DNA from: Streptomyces koelreuteriae
Lineage (GTDB): Bacteria; Actinomycetota; Actinomycetes; Streptomycetales; Streptomycetaceae
Assembly (NCBI RefSeq): GCF_018604545.1
Contig: NZ_CP075896.1
Span: 6,820,001-6,884,000 of the forward strand
Direction: 5' to 3'
DNA: 64,000 nucleotides
Within the stretch, counting starts at the first letter, position 1. Every line of letters begins with the position of its first letter. A program made the translations under genes and the position numbers. This document shows, in pieces, positions 25,202-32,456 of the stretch. Below the pieces are notes generated by a model that was given only the letters and a program-made list of their open reading frames with translations, did no database searches and was not told the origin of the DNA.

Positions 25202-25373
25202 ACCCCCGGCCTATGCCCACCCACCACCCGAATCGGCCGGTCAAGAGGCCGAACTCGAAACGCCGAGCCGAGTCCCACCCAGCCCGTCCGGCGTTTGAGG
25301 ACGAGGCCGTTCAGGCCGAAGGGGGGTCCAGGGGGCGCAGCCCCCTGGCGGGGTCGAAGGGGCGGAGCCCCTG
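25181..25373. repeat. Composite intergenic element with three GGGGC hairpins
   Basis: The same 9-bp stem CCAGGGGGC / GCCCCCTGG occurs twice (25181-25201 with loop TCC, 25328-25348 with loop GCA). A third, shorter stem AGGGGC-GGA-GCCCCT follows at about 25359. Between them lies AGCCCGTCCGGCGTTTGAGG, a phrase I recall as dispersed in Streptomyces genomes. The element fills the gap between two convergent genes. Confidence 0.65.
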
Positions 25374-25427
25374 GGATGGGACGGGTAGGGGCGGCGGGGG
25401 CGAGAAAACCCCCACCGCCCGCCCCAC

Positions 25428-26642
25428 CTACACGTACTTCTTCAACTCCCGCCGAGCCAACGACCGCTGATGCACCTCATCAGGCCCGTCCGCGATCATC
25501 AGCGTCCGCGCCGCCGCATACAGCTCCGCCAGCGGGAAGTCCTGACTGACACCCCCCGCCCCGTGCAACTGGATCGCCCGGTCGAGAATGTCCACCACCG
25601 CCCGAGGCGTAGCGATCTTGATCGACTGGATCTCGGTGTGGGCGCCCTTGTTCCCGACCGTGTCCATCAGCCACGCAGTCTTCAGCACGAGCAGCCGCAA
25701 CTGCTCCACCGTCACCCGCGCGTCCGCGATCCAGTTGTGCACCACACCCTGCTGCGCCAGCGCCTTGCCGAACGCCGTACGGGACACCGCCCGCCGGCAC
25801 ATCAGCTCGATCGCCCGCTCCGCCATGCCGATCAGCCGCATACAGTGGTGGATCCGGCCGGGACCGAGCCGCGCCTGCGCGATGGCGAAGCCGCCGCCCT
25901 CCTCGCCGATCAGGTTCGACGCCGGCACACGCGCCCCGTCGAAGATGACCTCGGCGTGGCCGCCGTGGGAGTGGTCCTCGTAGCCGAAGACCCGCATCGC
26001 GCGCTTGACGGTCACACCCGGCGTGTCACGGGGCACCAGCACCATGGACTGCTGACGGCGGATGTCGTCCCCGTCCGGGTCCGTCTTGCCCATCACGATG
26101 AAGATCTTGCAGTCGGGGTTCATCGCCCCGGAGATGTACCACTTGCGGCCGGTGATGACGTACTCGTCGCCGGACCGCTCGATGTGCGTGGTGATGTTGG
26201 TGGCGTCCGAGGAGGCCACCTCCGGCTCGGTCATCGCGAACGCCGAGCGGATCTCACCGGCAAGCAGCGGCTCCAGCCACTGCTTGCGCTGCTGCTCGTC
26301 ACCGAACTGGGTGAGCACCTCCATGTTCCCGGTGTCGGGCGCCGCGCAGTTCGTCGCCGTCGGCGCCAGATGCGGGGAGCGGCCCATGATCTCGGCGAGC
26401 GGCGCGTACTGGAGGTTGGTGAGCCCGGCCCCGTACTCGGAGTCCGGCAGGAACAGGTTCCACAGCCCCTGCCTGCGCGCCTCGGCCTTCAGCTCCTCCA
26501 CGACCGCCGGCGTGTCCCACGGGGAGGCGAGCAGGGCGCGCTGCTCCTCCGCGACGGCCTCGGCGGGATAGACGTACTCGTCCATGAAGGTGAGCAGCTT
26601 GGCGCGCAGCTCCTCGGTGCGTGCGTCGAACGCGAAGTCCAT
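25428..26642 (-). CDS. ACAD10/11-like acyl-CoA dehydrogenase family protein
   Basis: 404 residues. Acyl-CoA dehydrogenase features are FAMTEPEVASSDATNI, YVITGRKWYISGAMNPDCKI, RVFGYEDHSHGGHAEV and HGAGGVSQDFPLAELYAAAR. The C-terminal motif is MIADGPDEVH, with Asp where most family members have Glu, as in ACAD10/ACAD11 and bacterial LvaC. It starts only five bases after the end of the APH-type kinase gene, so the pair is the split counterpart of the fused kinase-dehydrogenase ACAD11. In those systems the dehydrogenase fold acts on a phosphorylated 4-hydroxyacyl-CoA and eliminates phosphate. The substrate here is inferred only. Confidence 0.9.
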   Translation of the reverse strand: MDFAFDARTEELRAKLLTFMDEYVYPAEAVAEEQRALLASPWDTPAVVEELKAEARRQGLWNLFLPDSEYGAGLTNLQYAPLAEIMGRSPHLAPTATNCAAPDTGNMEVLTQFGDEQQRKQWLEPLLAGEIRSAFAMTEPEVASSDATNITTHIERSGDEYVITGRKWYISGAMNPDCKIFIVMGKTDPDGDDIRRQQSMVLVPRDTPGVTVKRAMRVFGYEDHSHGGHAEVIFDGARVPASNLIGEEGGGFAIAQARLGPGRIHHCMRLIGMAERAIELMCRRAVSRTAFGKALAQQGVVHNWIADARVTVEQLRLLVLKTAWLMDTVGNKGAHTEIQSIKIATPRAVVDILDRAIQLHGAGGVSQDFPLAELYAAARTLMIADGPDEVHQRSLARRELKKYV

Positions 26643-26647
26643 ACGGA

Positions 26648-27682
26648 TCAGCCCTCCTGAAGGCCCTCGTGAAGCGTGGTCAGCCCGTGCCGGACGAAGA
26701 CGGGCACGAGGTCGCCGATGCGGTCGAACCCGCGCCCGACCGTCTGGCCGAGCGTGTAGCGGTAGTGGATGCCCTCGAGGATCACGGCGAGCTTGAACCA
26801 GGCGAACGCCGTGTACCAGGAGACCGCGGAGACGTCGCGCCCCGAGCGCGCGGCGTACCGCTCGATGAGTTCGGACGGTGCCGGATGCCCGGGGGCCTCG
26901 GCGGTGGTGGAGACGGGGGAGTCGGGCATGCCCAGCGGCATGCTGTACATGACCAGCAGACCGAGGTCGGTGAGCGGGTCGCCGAGCGTCGACATCTCCC
27001 AGTCGAGGATCGCCCGGATGGTGTCGTCCTCGCCGATCAGCACATTGTCGAGCCGGTAGTCGCCGTGCACGACGGCCGGGGCGGGGGAGCGGGGCAGGTC
27101 CCGGCCGAGGGCGGCGTGCAGTTCGTCGATGCCGTCCAGGTCGCGGTTGCGGGAGGCGTCGAGCTGCTTGCCCCAGCGCCGCAGCTGCCGGTCCAGGAAG
27201 CCCTCGGGCCGCCCGAAGTCCGCGAGCCCGACCTCACCCGGGTCCACGGCGTGCAGCTCCACCAGCGTGTCCACCAGGTTCAGCACCGCGCCCCGGGTCC
27301 GCTCCGGACCGAGCGGCACGAGCTGGTCGGCGGTGCGATAGGGGGTGCCCTCGACGAACTCCATGACGTAGAAGGGCGACCCGAGCACCTCCTCGTCCTC
27401 GCACAGCAACACCGGCTGGGGAACCGGCACGGCGGTCGGGTACAGACCGCTGATCACCCGGTGCTCGCGCTTCATGTCGTGCGCGGTGGCCAGGACGTGG
27501 CCGAGCGGAGGCCGCCGCACGACCCAGCGCGCGGTGCCGTCGGAGACCGCGTAGGTGAGGTTCGACCGGCCGCCCTCGATCAGCCGGCCGGACAGCGGGC
27601 CGTTCACCAGGCCGGGGCGCTCCCGGTCGAGCAGGCCGCGCAGCCGGTCGAGATCGAGTCCGGGCGGGTGGTCGGGGCTCAT
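26648..27682 (-). CDS. APH-type phosphotransferase, probable hydroxyacyl-CoA kinase (LvaA/ACAD11-type)
   Basis: 344 residues. Kinase-like motifs are the catalytic loop VVHGDYRLDNVLIGE, the metal-binding ILDWEMSTLGDPLTDLG, and an N-terminal GGRSNLTYAV with WVVRRPP carrying the ATP-contacting residue. The family is named after aminoglycoside phosphotransferases, but the coupling with an ACAD gene five bases downstream makes antibiotic resistance unlikely. Phosphorylation of a hydroxyacyl-CoA, as by LvaA in levulinate catabolism or the kinase half of ACAD10/11, fits better. The promoter holds an 18-bp palindrome shared with the acyl-CoA ligase operon. Confidence 0.88.
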   Translation of the reverse strand: MSPDHPPGLDLDRLRGLLDRERPGLVNGPLSGRLIEGGRSNLTYAVSDGTARWVVRRPPLGHVLATAHDMKREHRVISGLYPTAVPVPQPVLLCEDEEVLGSPFYVMEFVEGTPYRTADQLVPLGPERTRGAVLNLVDTLVELHAVDPGEVGLADFGRPEGFLDRQLRRWGKQLDASRNRDLDGIDELHAALGRDLPRSPAPAVVHGDYRLDNVLIGEDDTIRAILDWEMSTLGDPLTDLGLLVMYSMPLGMPDSPVSTTAEAPGHPAPSELIERYAARSGRDVSAVSWYTAFAWFKLAVILEGIHYRYTLGQTVGRGFDRIGDLVPVFVRHGLTTLHEGLQEG

Positions 27683-27722
27683 GCGTCGCTCCTACGGGGA
27701 GATGGACGGTTCCCGACTCATG

Positions 27723-27742
27723 ATGCCGACCGGTCGGTATGT
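27723..27742 (-). promoter_or_regulatory. Predicted TetR operator, ACCGACCGGT family, copy 3
   Basis: ATGCCGACC-GGTCGGTAT (27723-27740) is an 18-bp palindrome with one mismatched pair, 41-58 bases upstream of the kinase gene. Read on the minus strand, 27742-27729 gives ACATACCGACCGGT, identical to 22070-22083. Confidence 0.7.
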
Positions 27743-27902
27743 CGTCCAGAGGGGGGCCGAAACGTGATCGGAGCCACGATAGGCCGACGACCTCTCCCAT
27801 GGGACGCCGGGGAGGTCCAGGGGCCCGTCAGGAGATGCCTGGACCGCTACGTTCAGGCCATCCGGCTTGCGTGCCGTCCGGGGAGCCCGGAAGGTCGGAG
27901 CC

Positions 27903-28847
27903 ATGAAGGCCATCAGCTACTCACGGTACGGCGGACCCGAGGTGCTGGCGTTCGGGGAGGTCCGCGATCCCAAGGTCGGCCCGGACGCCGTGCTGGTGAA
28001 GGTGCGGGCGGCGTCCGTGAACCCCGTCGACTGGAAGGCCCGCGAGGGCTACCTCGACGCCATCCTCGAACCCGTCTTCCCCGTGGTGCCCGGCTGGGAC
28101 GTCTCGGGCGTCGTCGTACGGCCCGGCGTGGCCGTCTCGGAGTTCGACGTCGGGGACGAGGTCATCGGGTACGTGCGCGAGGACTTCCTCTCCCGGGGCA
28201 CCTTCGCCGAGTACGTGGCCGCGCCCCTGCGCACCCTCGCCCGCAAGCCCCGCAACTTCTCCTTCGAGGAGGCGGCCGGGCTGCCGCTGGTCGGGCTCAC
28301 CGCCTACCAGGTGCTGCTCAAGGTGCTCCAGGTGAAGCGCGGCGAGACCGTCCTGGTGCACGCGGCGGCCGGCGGCGTCGGATCGATCGCCGTCCAGCTC
28401 GGCACCCACCTCGGCGCCCGGGTGATCGGTACGGCGAGCGAGCCCAACCACGACTTCGTGCGGGGCCTCGGCGGCGAGCCGGTGACGTACGGCGAGGGCC
28501 TGGGCGAGCGGGTGCGGGGGCTGGCGCCCGAGGGCGTGGACGCGGTGTTCGACACCATCGGCGGTGACGCGCTGAAGGCCTCGGCGAACCTGCTGGCCCC
28601 CGAGGGCCGCCTGGCGTCGATCGCCGACGGCGACGTCGTGAACTACGGCGGCCGCTACTACTTCGTGCGCCCCGACGCCGAGGACCTCCAGCGGTTGTCC
28701 GACCTGGCGGAACAGGGCGTGGTGAGCGTGCATGTCTCCGAGACCTTCCCGCTGGAGCGGGCGGCGGACGCGCACCTGCTGAACCAGGAGGGCCGCACCC
28801 GCGGCAAGATCGTCGTCACGGTGGACTGGGAGACGGAGGGCGCGTAA
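27903..28847 (+). CDS. NADP-dependent oxidoreductase, quinone oxidoreductase-like (MDR family without zinc)
   Basis: 314 residues. Medium-chain reductase fold: RAASVNPVDWKAREGYL, VPGWDVSGVV, the nucleotide site HAAAGGVGSIAVQLG, and the C-terminal FPLERAADAHLLNQEGRTRGKIVVTV. The zinc ligands of alcohol dehydrogenases are absent, as in zeta-crystallin-type quinone or enone reductases. The ATG at 27903 lies behind CGGAG. It is divergent from the kinase gene with 220 bases between, so the palindrome at 27723-27742 could also affect it, although it is 160 bases away. Confidence 0.88.
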   Translation: MKAISYSRYGGPEVLAFGEVRDPKVGPDAVLVKVRAASVNPVDWKAREGYLDAILEPVFPVVPGWDVSGVVVRPGVAVSEFDVGDEVIGYVREDFLSRGTFAEYVAAPLRTLARKPRNFSFEEAAGLPLVGLTAYQVLLKVLQVKRGETVLVHAAAGGVGSIAVQLGTHLGARVIGTASEPNHDFVRGLGGEPVTYGEGLGERVRGLAPEGVDAVFDTIGGDALKASANLLAPEGRLASIADGDVVNYGGRYYFVRPDAEDLQRLSDLAEQGVVSVHVSETFPLERAADAHLLNQEGRTRGKIVVTVDWETEGA

Positions 28848-28870
28848 CCCCCCTGGCCCGCGGATGCGGC

Positions 28871-29206
28871 CTAGAGAACGAGGGCCGCCCCGCACACCGC
28901 CATCGCCACCGTGCACAGCACCGCGGCCGTCGCGTGCCGGGGCGCGAACGCCGCGGGGCTGCCCGAGGCTGAGAGCGTGCGGATACGGCGGTGGGCGACG
29001 CCGAGGAAGCCCAGCCACAGGACACAGCACAGGGCGCATCCGACCACCCCGGCCACCGACGCGCCGCCGTGCAGCGCGGTCTTCACGGCGAGCACGGCGG
29101 CGACCGTGCCCGAGAGCGTCGTACGCCGCCACGCGAGCCGGGTCCGCTCGGGCTGGAGCCCGGGGTCGCGGTCGGGGGTGCGGGGCGCGCTGTGAGCCGT
29201 GCTCAC
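28871..29206 (-). CDS. DUF202 membrane protein
   Basis: 111 residues. The start reads MSTAHSAPRTPDRDPGLQPE and then RTRLAWRRTTLS, a DUF202 signature, followed by three hydrophobic helices. The GTG overlaps the stop of the upstream DUF202 gene by three bases, indicating coupled translation. The role of these small membrane proteins in bacteria is not known. Confidence 0.8.
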   Translation of the reverse strand: MSTAHSAPRTPDRDPGLQPERTRLAWRRTTLSGTVAAVLAVKTALHGGASVAGVVGCALCCVLWLGFLGVAHRRIRTLSASGSPAAFAPRHATAAVLCTVAMAVCGAALVL

Positions 29207-29595
29207 CCCTCCCACCCCACGAGCACCACCAGCACCATGGCCACGGCGACGACCGCCACGACGAGGCTCAGCAGCGCCGGGAACCGGGAGACGGGCAGAT
29301 CCTCGCCCCGGCGCATGGCCCGCTCGCAGCGCACCCAGTGGTTGACCGCCCGCAGCGAGCACAGCACCCCCGCCGCCAGCAGCGCGAGCGCCAGCCCCAC
29401 CCGCCAGCCCCAGCGCAGGTCCGGCAGGAACTGGTCCACGGCGAAGCCGCCGCCGATCAGCGCGAGCGCGGTGCGCAGCCAGGCCAGGAAGGTGCGTTCG
29501 TTCGCCAGCGAGAACCGGTAGTCGGGCGTCTCGCCGTCCTGCCGGACCTCCGCGGGCGCGAACCACAAACGGACGTTCCGTACGAACTCGATCAC
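29203..29595 (-). CDS. YidH-type DUF202 membrane protein
   Basis: 130 residues. LANERTFLAWLRTALALIGGGFAV is the core DUF202 motif and is followed by two more helices (GLALALLAAGVLCSLRAV, LLSLVVAVVAVAMVLVVLV). It is the first gene of a two-gene unit with a second DUF202 protein. The related eukaryotic domain occurs in vacuolar transporter chaperones and SPX proteins; a role here cannot be assigned. Confidence 0.85.
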   Translation of the reverse strand: MIEFVRNVRLWFAPAEVRQDGETPDYRFSLANERTFLAWLRTALALIGGGFAVDQFLPDLRWGWRVGLALALLAAGVLCSLRAVNHWVRCERAMRRGEDLPVSRFPALLSLVVAVVAVAMVLVVLVGWEG

Positions 29596-29640
29596 CTGCG
29601 CGACCCTACCTGGGAGGTCCTGGCCGGGCGCTGCCGCCCG

Positions 29641-30156
29641 CTACGGCCTCGACCGGAACGCCTTGAGCCGTTCGTACGCCGCCAGCCCGTCCGGCACCCA
29701 TTCCCACTCCCCGAGGCGCCGCTCCACCTCGTCGTCGGGCAGGAAGTCGTGCCAGGCCACCTCCTCGGCCTGCGGCCGCACGGGAAGCTCGCAGCGGACC
29801 TCGTACACCGCCGACCACCAGCTCCGGCCGCCGCCGTCGTCGTAGAGGAACTTGAAGAGGTACCGCGGCTTTGGCAGGCCGGTCACGCCCAGCTCCTCCT
29901 CGGCCTCGCGCAGGGCCGCCGTGTCGTAGGCCTCGCCCGCGCCGACGACTCCGCCGACGAACATGTCGTAGAGGGAGGGGAAGACCAGCTTGGTGGGGGT
30001 CCGCCGGTGCACGAAGAGGCGCCCCTGGGCGTCCCGGGCCTGGATGAACACGCAGCGGTGCCGCAGGCCCCCGGCGTACACCTCGCCTCGGGGCAACTGC
30101 CCGATGACCTGGTCGTTCTCGTCGACGATGTCGAGGATCTCGTCAGCAGCGCTCAT
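29641..30156 (-). CDS. Nudix hydrolase
   Basis: 171 residues. The Nudix box GGVVGAGEAYDTAALREAEEELGV is complete, with the REAEEELG metal-binding helix. The N-terminal region (DENDQVIGQLPRGEVYAGGLRHRCVFI) resembles the isopentenyl-diphosphate isomerase-like/YfcD group, which hydrolyses nucleoside diphosphate derivatives of unknown identity. GAGGG precedes ATG 30156. Substrate unknown. Confidence 0.88.
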   Translation of the reverse strand: MSAADEILDIVDENDQVIGQLPRGEVYAGGLRHRCVFIQARDAQGRLFVHRRTPTKLVFPSLYDMFVGGVVGAGEAYDTAALREAEEELGVTGLPKPRYLFKFLYDDGGGRSWWSAVYEVRCELPVRPQAEEVAWHDFLPDDEVERRLGEWEWVPDGLAAYERLKAFRSRP

Positions 30157-30188
30157 GCCCTCATCCAAGCAGGGGGGCGGCGCCGGAA

Positions 30189-31124
30189 TCACTGCGGCTG
30201 GGGCTGCGGCTGCGGCTGTGCCGGTAGCTTTCCCACGCGGGCCCGGTCCGTCAGGCCGTGCGGCATCGCCGGATGCAGCCCGAGCAGCACGATCCCGGCG
30301 ACCACGGCCAGCAGACCGCCGGCCTCCCAGCTCAGGGCCACCGCGTCGGTGCGTAGCCGGTCGCCGAGGAAGCCGACGCCGCAGATGATCCCGGCGAGCG
30401 GCTGGGCCGCGGTCAGGGCGGGCAGCGACTTGCGCAGGGAGGCGGTCTCGAAGGCGCTCTGCACGAGGACCAGCCCCGTGACGCCCAGCGCGAGAACCGC
30501 GTACGGCTGCCAGCCGGTCAGCAGCTCGGCGAAGCCGCCCTCGGAGAACTTCTGGCCGCTGACCCGGGTCAGCGCGTCCTGCACGCCGTAGAGCAGCCCG
30601 GCGGCCAGGGCCAGCAGTACGGGTCCGGAGCTGAGCCGCGAGCGCTTGGCGTGTGTGGTGAGCAGCAGCGCGAGCCCGACCATGACCCCGATGATCAGCC
30701 ACTGCCGCACCGGATCGGCCGTCGCGGCGCCGCCCTGTGGCTGTCCCGCCACGATGAACGCGGTCACTCCGCCGGCCAGCAGCAGCAGGCCCGCCCAGCC
30801 CTGGCGGCCCAGTGGCTGCTTGGTCTGCTTGCGGGACAGTGCGAGCGCGAACAGCAGGTTCGTCGCCAGCAGCGGCTCCACCAGGGACAGCTCGCCCTGG
30901 CCCAGGGCGGCGGCGCCCAGCGCCATGCCGACCACCATCAGCGCGATGCCGCCGAGCCAGCGCGGCACCTTCACCAGGTCGATCAGCAGACGGAAGGAGA
31001 GGAAGTCGCTCAGCGGTGCCCGCTGGGCCGCGTTCTGCTGCAGGACGAAGCCGAAGCCAAGACAGCAGGCGGCGCTCAGGGCGAGCACGAGAACTAGAAC
31101 CGACACGCGGTGTACCTCGATCAT
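30189..31124 (-). CDS. DMT-family transporter with a QPQP tail
   Basis: 311 residues with nine or ten hydrophobic helices (VLVLVLALSAACCLGFGFVL, GGIALMVVGMALGAAALG, LLLLAGGVTAFIVAG, ...). It resembles the EamA/NIPA-like multidrug or metal permeases, in which LVEPLLATNLLFALALS is a conserved element. The C-terminus ends in a Pro-Gln repeat (PAQPQPQPQPQ) encoded by a short hexanucleotide repeat at about 30190-30220. The ATG at 31124 begins the first helix; no strong ribosome binding site is seen. Confidence 0.8.
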   Translation of the reverse strand: MIEVHRVSVLVLVLALSAACCLGFGFVLQQNAAQRAPLSDFLSFRLLIDLVKVPRWLGGIALMVVGMALGAAALGQGELSLVEPLLATNLLFALALSRKQTKQPLGRQGWAGLLLLAGGVTAFIVAGQPQGGAATADPVRQWLIIGVMVGLALLLTTHAKRSRLSSGPVLLALAAGLLYGVQDALTRVSGQKFSEGGFAELLTGWQPYAVLALGVTGLVLVQSAFETASLRKSLPALTAAQPLAGIICGVGFLGDRLRTDAVALSWEAGGLLAVVAGIVLLGLHPAMPHGLTDRARVGKLPAQPQPQPQPQ

Positions 31125-31226
31125 CAGGTCGGGTTCACGGTTGCGTAGGGGCCGACTGTACCGGCCGGCTCCGCCCGGCGCGCCCGTACGTCCTGCCATG
31201 GTCCGGGTCAAAACCGGCTAACGCTA

Positions 31227-31238
31227 TGACGTACGTCA
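31227..31238. promoter_or_regulatory. Perfect palindrome TGACGTACGTCA
   Basis: A 12-bp perfect palindrome about 100 bases upstream of the DMT-family transporter gene (minus strand) and 234 bases upstream of the gene at 31472. It may be an operator; the regulator is unknown. Confidence 0.45.
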
Positions 31239-31350
31239 CAAAGGGCGAAACGGATAAATCGGATGCCGGTCACATGCTCCTCCCGCTCCCCTTTGATCAC
31301 AACTCCCTCACAAGTAACACCACTTGACGCGTGTAACGCGACGACGGCCC

Positions 31351-31360
31351 TTGACGTCAA
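31351..31360. promoter_or_regulatory. Perfect palindrome TTGACGTCAA
   Basis: A 10-bp palindrome 112 bases upstream of the GTG at 31472, sharing TGACGT with the palindrome at 31227. TTGACG can also be read as a -35 hexamer on either strand. Confidence 0.35.
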
Positions 31361-31471
31361 CCGTTGGCGGGGGGTTGGCTGTGCGTGATCAGTTCATGGC
31401 ATTGCGCACACCCGCGCCCCATCGACCGCCGTGAGCCGAAACACCAGAAGAGCGCGTGAGGAAGTCCCGCG

Positions 31472-32422
31472 GTGTCCCCACCCCCGCCTCCCCTCGGCCG
31501 TGGCCGCAGACGTGCGGCACAGGCCTTCGACGAGGCCCTCGACGACGCCGACCTCGTGGCCGCGCGCGCCGCGCTGGCGCAGGGCCGCTGGCAGCACGTC
31601 CGTTCCCTGCTGGTGCGCACCGGGGACGACTGGGACCGCCGCGGCCACCGGATCACGGTCCTCGCGGCCGAGTCCTACTGCGCCGCCTGGGCCCGTGAGT
31701 GGCTGCTCGCCGAACCCGAGTCCGCCGACGCCTCCGTCCTGCTCGCCTTCGCCGAGGTACGGCGGGTGCTGCGCGGCAAGGGCAAGCCGGTCCGCGCCCG
31801 CGAGGCCTGCGAGAGCGCCGTCACCCGCGCCCCGGCCGACCCCACCCCCTGGCTCGGCCTGCTGATGCTGGAGTGCGCGACCGGCACCGACATGGACGTG
31901 GTCCGGCGCTTCGAGGCGGTCCGCGGCCGGTACGCCGACCACCACCACGCCCACCACCTGATGGTCGCCCGGCTCGCCGCACGCCGCATCGAGGCCGGCC
32001 CGGACCCGCTGCACGAGGTCTACGACTTCGCCAACTGGGCCGCCGAACAGGCACCGGCCGACTCCCCGCTCGCGATCCTGCCCGTCATCGCCCACGCCGA
32101 GCGCTACCGCGTCCTGGCGGCCGCCGGGTACGAGCCCGCCGACCCCTCCGTCTCGGGCCACTGGGCCGGCCGCCGCGCCCGGCAGGTGATGAAGACCGCC
32201 TTCGACTGGTGGCTGGAGTGGGAGCTGGAGGGCCACCCGCGCCGGCTGATCGACCTGAACTTCCTGGCCCACGCCAAGTTCTGCGAGGGGCGGGGCGCCG
32301 AGGCCGCCGCCCTGTTCCACCGGATCGGCCGGTACGCCACCCCGGCGCCCTGGTCGTATCCGGACCGCGACCCGCACACCGCCTTCGCCGCCGCCCGCGC
32401 CGGCGCGCTCGGCACGACCTGA
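31472..32422 (+). CDS. Hypothetical helical-repeat protein
   Basis: 316 residues, soluble, rich in Ala, Arg and Glu with repeated helical segments (FDEALDDADLVAARAALAQGRWQHVRSLL, ASVLLAFAEVRRVLRGKGKPVRAREACESAV), consistent with a TPR-like fold. GAGGAAG precedes GTG 31472. It is followed after 34 bases by an APC-family permease gene on the same strand. I recognise no family with known function; homologues in Streptomyces seem to be annotated only as hypothetical. Confidence 0.75.
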   Translation: MSPPPPPLGRGRRRAAQAFDEALDDADLVAARAALAQGRWQHVRSLLVRTGDDWDRRGHRITVLAAESYCAAWAREWLLAEPESADASVLLAFAEVRRVLRGKGKPVRAREACESAVTRAPADPTPWLGLLMLECATGTDMDVVRRFEAVRGRYADHHHAHHLMVARLAARRIEAGPDPLHEVYDFANWAAEQAPADSPLAILPVIAHAERYRVLAAAGYEPADPSVSGHWAGRRARQVMKTAFDWWLEWELEGHPRRLIDLNFLAHAKFCEGRGAEAAALFHRIGRYATPAPWSYPDRDPHTAFAAARAGALGTT

Positions 32423-32456
32423 CCCCGCCACCCCCCGAAGTGAGGACGCTCTCCCG

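Larger units (their letters stand above)
31125..31471. other. Gap with palindromic sites between divergent genes
   Basis: This 347-base stretch has lower GC than its surroundings and no convincing gene. It holds two perfect palindromes with the same core: TGACGTACGTCA (31227-31238) and TTGACGTCAA (31351-31360). TTGACG at 31324-31329 could be a -35 element for the gene at 31472, but no clear -10 is seen. Confidence 0.55.

Noticed and set aside
26648..27682. APH-type gene as an aminoglycoside resistance determinant
   Set aside because: It is five bases from an ACAD10/11-like dehydrogenase gene and shares an operator with an acyl-CoA ligase operon, which points to metabolism rather than resistance.
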